Below, piece by piece: positions 46,876 through 54,139 of a stretch of DNA of 64,000 nucleotides; positions within the stretch are counted from its first letter, which is position 1, and each line of letters opens with the position of its first letter. Below the pieces are notes generated by a model. The model was not told the DNA's origin, ran no database searches, and saw only the letters and a list, made by a program, of their open reading frames with translations. Made by a program: the position numbers and the translations under genes. The stretch is taken from contig JAVRON010000088.1 in assembly GCA_032162705.1 (NCBI GenBank), positions 1 through 64,000 on the forward strand. The letters run 5' to 3'. Source of the DNA: QHXN01 sp032162705. Its GTDB lineage: Bacteria; Acidobacteriota; Blastocatellia; Pyrinomonadales; Pyrinomonadaceae.

Positions 46876-47784
46876 ATGAACTCGCTCAACAAGGAAACTA
46901 CCCGGCTCGGATTTATCGGCATCGGCAACATGGGGAGCCGCATTGCCAGGCGGCTGCTCGAAGACGGCTACCAGCTCATGGCCTACAACCGAAGTCGTGA
47001 GGCTGCCGAGGGGTTAATCAAGTACGGCGCAACGGTCGCTGACACCATCTCGAAGCTCGCGTCCGAAGCGGACGTGATCTTGTCATCTCTGACGAATGAC
47101 GAGGCAGTCAGGAGTGTTTACACAGACCCGCAAGGTGTCTTAGCTTACGCGCATCCCGGCTCAGCAATCATTGATATGAGCACTGTGCTGCCTGCGACTT
47201 CGCGCGAACTATACGATCTGAGTCGCAAGGCTGGTGTGAAATGTCTGGACTCGCCCGTCTCCGGCAGCACCCCTCTCGCTGTAAGGGGTATGCTGACGCT
47301 CTTCTGCGGGGGAGACGAAGAACTCTTTCAAGCTGCCCAACCAATCTTCGGCTCGATTGCCAGCCAACATTTCTATCTCGGCGGTAGCGGCTCAGGGGCC
47401 GCGATGAAACTCGTCGCGAATACCTTGCTGGGAGTTGGAATGCAGGCCATCGCCGAGTCGGTTGCCCTCGGCCAGAAGGAAGGTCTCAATCGTCATCGAC
47501 TGCTTGAGGTCTTATCACACACGGCGGTGATTGCGCCTGCGCATCTCGGAAAGCTATCGCGAGCGGACAGCGGAGACTACGGTGCTCAGTTTGCACTTCG
47601 GCTTATGAACAAAGATTTTCGTTTAATTCTCGAAACGGCGGCTGACGCCCAGGTGCCAATGCCGGCAACTGCGGCAGCTTTTCAAATGAACGTCGCGGAG
47701 CTTGGCGAGAACAACGGGGAAGACTTCTCGGCCGTGATTAAGTTGATGGAGAGATTGGCTCGGCTGAAACCATCAAAGGCCTAG
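46876..47784 (+). CDS. NAD(P)-dependent beta-hydroxyacid dehydrogenase
   Basis: 302 residues from ATG 46876 (GAGGGTGAA upstream); 34 earlier codons overlap the promoter and are rejected. The N-terminal Rossmann fold has GFIGIGNMGSRIA. The family substrate motif (DSPVSGSTPLAVRGMLTLFC) and the catalytic-lysine helix (GSGAAMKLVANTLLG) are present. These are hallmarks of the 3-hydroxyisobutyrate/tartronate-semialdehyde/succinic-semialdehyde (GLYR) reductases. The substrate is undetermined. It is monocistronic and preceded by a sigma-54 promoter. Confidence 0.88.
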   Translation: MNSLNKETTRLGFIGIGNMGSRIARRLLEDGYQLMAYNRSREAAEGLIKYGATVADTISKLASEADVILSSLTNDEAVRSVYTDPQGVLAYAHPGSAIIDMSTVLPATSRELYDLSRKAGVKCLDSPVSGSTPLAVRGMLTLFCGGDEELFQAAQPIFGSIASQHFYLGGSGSGAAMKLVANTLLGVGMQAIAESVALGQKEGLNRHRLLEVLSHTAVIAPAHLGKLSRADSGDYGAQFALRLMNKDFRLILETAADAQVPMPATAAAFQMNVAELGENNGEDFSAVIKLMERLARLKPSKA

Positions 47785-47915
47785 CGACGGTTTGAAGCTA
47801 TAGAAGCCCGGTCGCGGGGCCGCGCTAACGGGGATGCTCCGGCAAGCTCCTTGAACTCTTCCAGCTACCATTCTTCGCGGCATAAACCCATATACATTTC
47901 AGGCGTGGAGGCACT

Positions 47916-48509
47916 ATGCGTAAATTAATCAGACTGACAATCGGGACGGCAATGGTGTTGTGTGTGTTGGTCGCAGTCTCTTCGCGGAGAGGCTCTTTTG
48001 CCACGCAGCCGCAAACGGATGTTCGCGCCTTAACGGCGCAGGAGAGCGCAATCAAGGTAAGCATCACGACGGGCGGCGGCCTGTTCGGGCCGCCGAAAAC
48101 TCTTTACCACGTCGGGCAGCGCGTCCCCGTCAGCATCACGTTGACGAACACGTCTGACCAGACGGTGGAGGCATGCGTTTCCGACACGCTGTATCAGGAC
48201 AGCCCCCGGCTCGTCAGGGATGGTCAGCCCGTCCCTTACCTCGCGCTGGAGGCGCAGATGGTAAAGGCCGATCAAAAATACAAGACCTGTTCAGAGATCA
48301 ACGTGCCGGAGACGTTCATCTTGCAGCCTAAAGAGTCGAGGGTCGTGGACTGGTTCATCCTGGCCGAAGGACGAACGATTATGGGCGACATGCCGTGGTA
48401 CGAACCACTCCAGGCGGGTAAGTATGAATTGACGGATCGACGCCGGTTGAGCTGTTGTGACGGGCCGATGGTTGAGTCCAACAAGATCAGCTTTGAGGTC
48501 GTACCTTAA
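47916..48509 (+). CDS. Exported protein of unknown function, 197 aa
   Basis: ATG 47916 is preceded by GTGGAGGCACT. A signal peptide (RLTIGTAMVLCVLVAVSS) precedes an immunoglobulin-like beta domain (LYHVGQRVPVSITLTNTSDQ and FILQPKESRVVDWFI). Four cysteines could form disulfides. No catalytic motif is seen. A weak sigma-54-like element (CGGCAAG-CTCC-TTGAA, 47840-47855) lies 60 bp upstream. Confidence 0.7.
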   Translation: MRKLIRLTIGTAMVLCVLVAVSSRRGSFATQPQTDVRALTAQESAIKVSITTGGGLFGPPKTLYHVGQRVPVSITLTNTSDQTVEACVSDTLYQDSPRLVRDGQPVPYLALEAQMVKADQKYKTCSEINVPETFILQPKESRVVDWFILAEGRTIMGDMPWYEPLQAGKYELTDRRRLSCCDGPMVESNKISFEVVP

Positions 48510-48585
48510 ATTATGAGAAGAGGCTCGGCTCTTACGCGCCTGCCCCGTCAGTGCGTCATGTTCATACAGACAAGGAGCGCCGTTT

Positions 48586-49347
48586 ATGTGCCGACTTTCA
48601 ACTCGTGACCGGCAGAAAAGCAAGCAGGCGTCCGACCCGGAGAGAGACATGTTCCTCGCGATGGTCTCGCACGAACTCCGCACGCCGAGCAACGCGATCC
48701 TCGGCTGGGCGCAGTTGATTAAAGACAAGCGTGTCGATGAGAAAACTATAGCGCACGGCATCGAGGTCATCGAGCGTAACGCGAAACTACAGGCACGTCT
48801 TATCGAACAACTCCTGGAGTTTTCGCGCGTCAACAACGGGCTGCTCAGGCTCGACGCCGGGAGGGCTTCGCTCGCGCCGATTCTCGAAGCCGCCGTTGAC
48901 ACGATGCTGCCACAGGCTCAGGCGAAAGAGATTGACCTACACTTAGAGCACGACGCTTCGGCGATTGCTGTGACCTGTGACCCGGCTCGCTTGCATCAAG
49001 TCGTCACGAACCTTCTTGCCAACGCGATCAAATTCACCCCCTCCGGCGGGCGTGTAGGCATTCGGCTCGCAGACCGGGGATCATACGCGGAGATAACAGT
49101 GAGCGACACGGGGCGAGGTATCCCGACAGAGTTCCTGCCGCACATTTTTGATCCCTTTAGACAGGCGGGCGCGGGTAAAGCGACTTTGCATGACGGCTTG
49201 GGTCTGGGCCTGACGATTGCGCGGCACATCATCGAAAAGCACAGAGGTAAGATATACGCCGAAAGTCTCGGCGAAGGAACAGGAACAAAGTTTACCGTCA
49301 CCCTTCCGCTTGAGGAAGAGGCGGCCTCGATAAAGCTACAGGCCTGA
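48586..49347 (+). CDS. Orphan histidine kinase without sensor domain
   Basis: 253 residues consisting almost only of a kinase core: H box LAMVSHELRTPSNAILGWAQ, N box NLLANAIKFTPSGG, G1 DTGRGIPTEF and G2 GLGLGLTIARHIIEKH. The N-terminus is 20 charged residues with no membrane segment or PAS domain. Either it is soluble and docks to another sensor, or it is the C-terminal part of a formerly larger hybrid kinase. The partner regulator is not next to it. Confidence 0.88.
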   Translation: MCRLSTRDRQKSKQASDPERDMFLAMVSHELRTPSNAILGWAQLIKDKRVDEKTIAHGIEVIERNAKLQARLIEQLLEFSRVNNGLLRLDAGRASLAPILEAAVDTMLPQAQAKEIDLHLEHDASAIAVTCDPARLHQVVTNLLANAIKFTPSGGRVGIRLADRGSYAEITVSDTGRGIPTEFLPHIFDPFRQAGAGKATLHDGLGLGLTIARHIIEKHRGKIYAESLGEGTGTKFTVTLPLEEEAASIKLQA

Positions 49348-49367
49348 TTACCTGACACGTCATCAGG

Positions 49368-49580
49368 ATGCGAGCGATGCGAGACGATAGTGAGGGGGTA
49401 ATGGAACATCAACGCGAAGAGGTGATCGGTGAGATGGCGGAGGCCGAGATCGACGATAACCTGGCAGACAGTTTCCCCGCGAGCGACCCGCCGTCCTGGA
49501 CGCTCGGTATTGAGCACAACAAACAGTCGTCATCCACTCCAGGCAAGACGAGCAAGGTTAATGCAGAAGGAGAAAAATGA
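49368..49580 (+). CDS. Small acidic protein with SFPASDPPSW motif
   Basis: 70 residues or fewer; ATG 49368, 49377 and 49401 are all possible starts. The conserved core ADSFPASDPPSW recurs in many small bacterial proteins of unknown function that are often near stress genes. It is coupled by ATGA overlap (49577-49580) to the superoxide dismutase fragment. Confidence 0.65.
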   Translation: MRAMRDDSEGVMEHQREEVIGEMAEAEIDDNLADSFPASDPPSWTLGIEHNKQSSSTPGKTSKVNAEGEK

Positions 49581-49726
49581 TTAAAGATACCTACTACGCA
49601 AAGAACTTCAACCTCAGCGGCTTGAACGGGATTTCAGATCGGACTCTTGAGGTGCATTTCAAGTTGTACGAGGGTTATGTCAGCGGCATCAACTCGATTG
49701 ACGTGCCCCCGTTCGGAGTTCTTTAA
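49577..49726 (+). pseudogene. N-terminal fragment of Fe/Mn superoxide dismutase
   Basis: A 49-codon frame with a good ribosome site (GAAGGAGAAAA). It reads YYAKNFNLSGLNGISDRTLE, then VHFKLYEGYVSGIN, and stops. This matches the first 45 residues of iron/manganese superoxide dismutases, including the HFxLYEGYV helix whose His is the first metal ligand. The remaining roughly 150 residues, with the other three ligands, are missing. It ends exactly where the convergent fetB-like gene ends, suggesting a deletion joined here. It cannot be an active dismutase. Confidence 0.65.
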
Positions 49727-50544
49727 GGCTGAGCACTTTTGGGCGGCTCAACGCCTGGGCGGAGAATGAGTTGCTCCGCCGGTGAGAAGGCGCGCGTGCG
49801 AATAAGCAGCGTGACGACCAGGGCCGTGATGCCCGATGCGGCGAAGATCATGGCGATCACGATGAAGTTGTAGATGCTTGCGTAGATCGGATTCGTGCCT
49901 GAGACGAGCATGCCGGCCATCACGCCCGGCAGCCATACGATACCCAGCGACTTGAGTTGGTCGAGACGTGGGATGAGACTGGCGTAAACCGCACTCTGCA
50001 CGTAAGGCGCAACTGTCACGGCGGGGTCGGCGCCGAGCGCCAGTCCCGCTTCTATCTGGCCCACGTGCGCGAGGACATCGGCGCGGAACCGCTCTATGGA
50101 CTGGGCGCACGAGTTCATGGCGTTGGCGATAATCATGCTGCCGATAGGCACCAGCATCGTGATGTTAGCGTTGAGCGCCCCGGTCGCAACCATACTGGCG
50201 ATCACCAGCCCCGCGCCCGCCGCAATCGAGTAGAAAGAAAGCCGTAGCGCATCCTTCATCCTACGGGCGCGGCGCGAGACAATCACGGCGGCGGCAACCG
50301 TCATTCCCAGCAGGATGAGCACGCCCACCAGCAGATTGCCGTGCAACAGCAGAACCAGAATGAGGCCCACCAGCACTATCTGCACGAGGCCCCGCACCAG
50401 CGAAACAACCGTCTCGCGCTCTACATGCACGGCGAAGGAACGGCACAGAAATATAACAGCCAGGCACAGCACAATAGCGACTCCGGCTTGGCCCAAACCT
50501 ACTATCACATCGCTGCTCAGGCTGTGCACCAACTCAGCGAGCAT
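49723..50544 (-). CDS. UPF0014/FetB-like ABC transporter permease
   Basis: 273 residues from ATG 50544, which has GAGGAGG six bases upstream and overlaps the ATPase gene by 11 bp. About seven membrane helices and the family core (ETVVSLVRGLVQIVLVGLIL; MIIANAMNSCAQSIERF; VWLPGVMAGMLVSGTNPIYA) identify the UPF0014 (YbbM/FetB) family. With the ATPase it forms an exporter linked in E. coli to iron homeostasis under peroxide stress; iron as substrate here is by analogy. Confidence 0.88.
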   Translation of the reverse strand: MLAELVHSLSSDVIVGLGQAGVAIVLCLAVIFLCRSFAVHVERETVVSLVRGLVQIVLVGLILVLLLHGNLLVGVLILLGMTVAAAVIVSRRARRMKDALRLSFYSIAAGAGLVIASMVATGALNANITMLVPIGSMIIANAMNSCAQSIERFRADVLAHVGQIEAGLALGADPAVTVAPYVQSAVYASLIPRLDQLKSLGIVWLPGVMAGMLVSGTNPIYASIYNFIVIAMIFAASGITALVVTLLIRTRAFSPAEQLILRPGVEPPKSAQP

Positions 50545-51229
50545 GCAGCACCTCCTCTGTGGGACCAATCGCCGCCAGCTTGCCGGATTCGAGGATCATT
50601 GTGCGGTCGGCGATGCGAGCGGCCTGTGGCATATCGTGTGTGACAATCACGCAAGTCATCCGACGCTCGCGGATAATACCCAGCACAAGCTCCTCGATTC
50701 CTCTCTCTGAAGCGTCGTCGAGGGCAGACGTAGGCTCGTCCAATAACAATACCTCCGGGGAGTTCGCCAGCGTGCGCGCCAGTGATACGCGTTGAGCCTC
50801 GCCTCCGGACAGGTTACTCACATCACGGTTCTGGTATCCGGACAAGCCGACGCGCTCCAGCAGCGCATGTATCTGCTGAGGCGTGATGGTCTCATGGCAT
50901 TGCCGTGGGCCGAATGCGATGTTAGCGACCACCGTCCCCGGGAAGAGGTAAGCCGTCTGCATGACCATGCCGACGCGCCGCCGTAGCTCTCGCGGCGCTA
51001 TTTCACTGTAGTTCTGGCCGTCGAGGAGCACGACGCCGCCCGTCGGCTCATCGAGGCGGTTGAGCAGCCGCAGGAATGACGATTTACCCGCCCCGCTCGG
51101 GCCGACTACGGCCAGAACCTCGCCATGTTGCACCTCGACGCTGATATCGTTTACGAGCACCTTGCCCACGATAGCGCGGGAGAGATTTTGGGTTTCGAGC
51201 GCGATGCCCGATGACAGATGTCCGGTCAA
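50534..51229 (-). CDS. FetA-like ABC transporter ATPase
   Basis: 231 residues with Walker A GPSGAGKSS, Q-loop region GMVMQTAYLFPGT, signature LSGGEAQR, Walker B VLLLDEPTSALD and H-loop VIVTHDMPQA. All ATPase motifs are intact. It is coupled to the UPF0014 permease, the standard FetA-FetB pair. Confidence 0.9.
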   Translation of the reverse strand: MTGHLSSGIALETQNLSRAIVGKVLVNDISVEVQHGEVLAVVGPSGAGKSSFLRLLNRLDEPTGGVVLLDGQNYSEIAPRELRRRVGMVMQTAYLFPGTVVANIAFGPRQCHETITPQQIHALLERVGLSGYQNRDVSNLSGGEAQRVSLARTLANSPEVLLLDEPTSALDDASERGIEELVLGIIRERRMTCVIVTHDMPQAARIADRTMILESGKLAAIGPTEEVLHAR

Positions 51230-51338
51230 GTTTAGCGCCTCATGTTCTGCTCCGGTAAAGGGAGTGAACTTGTTGAATTGCGAGTCGGCTGCGAGAAGAG
51301 CGGTGGGACTCTTCCGCAGATACCCCGCAGACCGACCG

Positions 51339-51974
51339 CTATGCCTTCTGCTTGTCCGCCGTCTTGTCCGCCTGCTTGTCCACCTTCCTGGCGTCCTTCA
51401 AGAATTGTTTGACCAAATCCCTGGCGGCCTGATCGGTCTGCTTCTCAGACTGGCCGATCCCGTTGACTGTATCCTTCACAGCGCCGCGCCACACGAGATC
51501 ATTGGTTCGCGCGTCGATAACGTCTGCCATGACACAGCCTTGAGTGTAAGTGGTCGTCCACAGATCAGGCCCGTAGCCCCAGCGCCAACGCGCGCGATAG
51601 GGAATGCCGTAACCCCAACCGAATCCTCTGCCGAACCCGAAGCCTGGACCAATGCCGGGACCGAAGCTCGTGCTCTGGACCTGGGTCTTCTGTTTAGTGC
51701 GCGAGTAGAACGCGACAATGAAGTCCGGATTCTGCGGCGCTTGACTGAATCCATTCGCCTCAAGCTGCGCAGCCAGTGCGTTCTGGATTCTCCCGGCCTC
51801 AAGCGTATTCGTACTGAGCGGGTCATTGCTGGCCCGGTCGGTCTTGAAGGCGAAGGTGTGTAGCTGCCCGAAGTCGAAACTCTTTTCGTAGTCCGACTTC
51901 ACAGACATTCCGAAGGCGGCGGTGACTGCCACAAGTAACAACGCACAGGCTGTTGTAACGCGAAACACTTTCAT
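51339..51974 (-). CDS. DUF4136 exported protein
   Basis: 211 residues from ATG 51974 (AAAAGGAGAGTTGAA upstream); the longer frame runs through the sigma-54 site. A signal peptide (TACALLLVAVTAAFG) is followed by the DUF4136 core (VKSDYEKSFDFGQLHTFAFK, NPDFIVAFYSRTKQ, ADVIDARTNDLVWRG). A Gly/Tyr/Trp-rich loop lies in the middle and a Lys/Asp/Ala-rich tail at the end. DUF4136 proteins are exported, often lipoproteins, of unknown function; no lipobox is seen. It is divergent from the efflux operon. Confidence 0.85.
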   Translation of the reverse strand: MKVFRVTTACALLLVAVTAAFGMSVKSDYEKSFDFGQLHTFAFKTDRASNDPLSTNTLEAGRIQNALAAQLEANGFSQAPQNPDFIVAFYSRTKQKTQVQSTSFGPGIGPGFGFGRGFGWGYGIPYRARWRWGYGPDLWTTTYTQGCVMADVIDARTNDLVWRGAVKDTVNGIGQSEKQTDQAARDLVKQFLKDARKVDKQADKTADKQKA

Positions 51975-52044
51975 TTCAACTCTCCTTTTAGATTTTCTAG
52001 TCAACATAGCGGAGCCATGCGCGCGCAGCGCGCAACCCTCCGAA

Positions 52045-52060
52045 TGCAACGCGCACGCCA
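52045..52060 (-). promoter_or_regulatory. Sigma-54 promoter of the DUF4136 gene
   Basis: The minus strand reads TGGCGTG-CGCG-TTGCA: nine of ten core bases with correct GG-N10-GC spacing, 70 bp upstream of ATG 51974. Confidence 0.6.
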
Positions 52061-52093
52061 AGAGCACGAACTGCGTGCTCGATCCCTGTTTGT

Positions 52094-52105
52094 GGTTCTA
52101 GAACC
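52094..52105. promoter_or_regulatory. Perfect palindrome GGTTCTAGAACC
   Basis: A 12-bp perfect palindrome 34 bp upstream of the DUF4136 sigma-54 element and about 190 bp upstream of the efflux-side one. It is a candidate regulator site. Confidence 0.4.
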
Positions 52106-52204
52106 TGTCTTCTGCTCTTGCCGACACGCGCCACGGTCAAAGAATAAAGCCGGATAAGGGTGACCATACCTCGCCACTTGTCGCTATTTGGTCAGCTAAC
52201 TTCC

Positions 52205-52216
52205 GTGAGCGCTCAC
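52205..52216. promoter_or_regulatory. Perfect palindrome GTGAGCGCTCAC
   Basis: A 12-bp perfect palindrome lying 74 bp upstream of the plus-strand sigma-54 element and about 145 bp upstream of the minus-strand one. It resembles operators of LacI/GntR-type dimers but could equally be an enhancer for the sigma-54 activator. Confidence 0.4.
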
Positions 52217-52290
52217 CCAATGTGACTTCAATGGTCGTAAATCTACGGGGACTCAAGCAGATGAAGCCCGAACCAGCGACCGGAAAATGG

Positions 52291-52306
52291 TGGCAGAGCC
52301 TTTGCA
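52291..52306 (+). promoter_or_regulatory. Sigma-54 promoter upstream of the RND efflux operon
   Basis: TGGCAGA-GCCT-TTGCA matches all ten core bases with correct spacing, 82 bp before ATG 52389. Confidence 0.7.
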
Positions 52307-52388
52307 ACAGGAAGCGCGGAATAGCAAGACAATCCCGAAGTCAGACAGCAAGCAATCGAGCAGATCACAACCGGGCTGGTGATAAGTC

Positions 52389-52604
52389 ATGAATTACAAA
52401 GTCAGAATAATTAAACGTGAAGATCGGGTGCCTAAAGAGCCGAAACTCAACCGGCGGGAACCGTCAAGCCGTCAGAGCGCGCGGGAAATCACCGGCACTA
52501 TCAAGCTGTGGGTCAGCGAATTCAAAGAAAGAAGTCGCGCTCACGAACACCGTTCACGAAGCGCCGTCAGGCTGATGCCGGTAGGACTCTCTAATGCCGA
52601 CTAG
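52389..52604 (+). CDS. Small basic protein, 71 aa
   Basis: Starts at ATG 52389, the first start after the sigma-54 site. It is rich in Arg, Lys, Ser and Glu, with no membrane segment and no known motif. It lies 51 bp upstream of the RND adaptor gene on the same strand. It could be a real leader gene of the operon or a chance frame. Confidence 0.4.
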   Translation: MNYKVRIIKREDRVPKEPKLNRREPSSRQSAREITGTIKLWVSEFKERSRAHEHRSRSAVRLMPVGLSNAD

Positions 52605-52655
52605 CAGATTTGCAGGGAAGATAAAGTCCGAAGTAGAGATGAGGAAATCAACGTC

Positions 52656-54077
52656 ATGACAGACATCTTGATCTCACTACGAGACAGATTGCTAAGGCAT
52701 AAGATTCTGGCGACCGCTGCTCTCGGAAGCGTTGTCTTAGTGGCGATTGTCGCGCTGGCTATCGGCCGATCAGGGAAGCCGGTGCAGGCGGCGACCGTAA
52801 CGCTCCAGGTCGAAGTGGTTCAAGTTCAGCAGAAGGATGTTCCTCTCTACAGCGAGTGGATCGGCACGACCGACGGGATGGTGAACGCAGACATTCGCGC
52901 GCAGGTCTCAGGCTATTTGCTCAAGAAGGATTACACCGAAGGGGCTTTCGTCAAACAGGGTCAGTTGCTCTTCGAGATCGATCCCCGTCCGCTTGAGGCG
53001 GCACTCGGTCAAGCCAACGGCGACCTTGCCCGGTCTGAAGGTCAATTGGGTCAGGCCAACTCTCAACTCGAACAGGCACAGGCCAACCTCGCCCAGACGA
53101 ACAGTCAATTGTTACAGGCCCAGGCCAACCTCGCGCAGGCCGAGGCCAACCAGCGCAAGACCCAACTGGACGAGAACAAATATACCCCGCTCTTCGCGCA
53201 GAAAGCTGTCACTCAACAGGAATTGGATAATGCCGTTCAAGCTAACTCCGCAGCCCGTGCTCAGGTCGAAGCGGCGAAGGCCGGGGTGGAGACGGCCCGT
53301 TCGCAGATCAAGGCGGCGGGCGCCGCCGTGGGCACAGCGAAGGCGGCAATCGTGGCGGCCAAGGCTCAGGTCGAATCGTCACAGGCGGCGGTCAGGACTG
53401 CCGAATTGAACCTCGGCTTCACAAAGATCACTTCTCCGATTAACGGCATCGTGGGAATCGCGCAGGCGCAGGTCGGCGACCTCGTCAATCCGACCAGTGG
53501 GATTCTCACCACGGTCTCGACGGTCGATCCCGTAAAGGTCTATTTCACGGTCAGTGAACAGGAGTACCTCGCCTTTGCCAATCGGTATCCAACGCAGGCG
53601 GAGCGTGATGCGGCAACTCAACAGCTCGAACTGGAGTTGTTTCTGGCGGACGGAACAGCCTACCCGCACAAGGGGCGCTTTTTCATTGCGGATCGTCAGG
53701 TCGATCCGAAGACGGGGGCGATTAGCATGGCGGGTATCTTTGCGAATCCCGGAAATACTTTACGGCCCGGACAGTATGCCCGAGTCCGCGCGGCGACCAG
53801 CACGCAGGACGGCGCTCTGCTCGTCCCCCAGCGCGCCGTCACCGAATTGCAGGGCAGCTACCGCGTCGCCGTCGTCGGCAGCGATAACAAGGTGAGCATT
53901 CGGCCGGTCACGCTCGGCCCCCAAGTCGGGCCGATGTGGATCATTAAAGATGGCTTGAAGCCCGGCGAAACGGTGATGGCAACCGGCACACAAAAAGTCA
54001 CACAGGGAATGACGGTTAATCCTAAACCTTTTACCCCGACAGCGAGCGACAACTCGAATACGGCATCCGGTCAATGA
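52656..54077 (+). CDS. RND efflux periplasmic adaptor (MFP)
   Basis: 473 residues. One N-terminal membrane segment (ILATAALGSVVLVAIVALAI) anchors it. The barrel-sandwich half (VNADIRAQVSGYLLKKDYTE) is followed by a long coiled-coil hairpin of Gln/Ala-rich heptads (residues 115-245, units like SQLEQAQANLAQ). Then come the lipoyl second half (TKITSPINGIVGIAQAQVGD) and beta-barrel domains. It links the inner-membrane pump to the outer-membrane channel. The hairpin is longer than in AcrA, closer to other HAE1 adaptors. Confidence 0.93.
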   Translation: MTDILISLRDRLLRHKILATAALGSVVLVAIVALAIGRSGKPVQAATVTLQVEVVQVQQKDVPLYSEWIGTTDGMVNADIRAQVSGYLLKKDYTEGAFVKQGQLLFEIDPRPLEAALGQANGDLARSEGQLGQANSQLEQAQANLAQTNSQLLQAQANLAQAEANQRKTQLDENKYTPLFAQKAVTQQELDNAVQANSAARAQVEAAKAGVETARSQIKAAGAAVGTAKAAIVAAKAQVESSQAAVRTAELNLGFTKITSPINGIVGIAQAQVGDLVNPTSGILTTVSTVDPVKVYFTVSEQEYLAFANRYPTQAERDAATQQLELELFLADGTAYPHKGRFFIADRQVDPKTGAISMAGIFANPGNTLRPGQYARVRAATSTQDGALLVPQRAVTELQGSYRVAVVGSDNKVSIRPVTLGPQVGPMWIIKDGLKPGETVMATGTQKVTQGMTVNPKPFTPTASDNSNTASGQ

Positions 54078-54139
54078 AACTTAGCTGTCCCTTAAGTCGG
54101 TTGCGACAATAACCGAGCCGGGATGAATGGTGATGAGCA

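Larger units (their letters stand above)
52061..52388. other. Divergent regulatory region, no gene
   Basis: About 330 bp between DUF4136 and the efflux-side genes. It holds two perfect 12-bp palindromes, GGTTCTAGAACC (52094-52105) and GTGAGCGCTCAC (52205-52216), placed between the two outward-facing sigma-54 sites. No protein-like frame is present. Confidence 0.6.

Noticed and set aside
52600..52625. TTGCA at about 52612 as a sigma-54 promoter directly before the RND adaptor
   Set aside because: No GG lies ten bases upstream of the GC, so the -24 element is missing.
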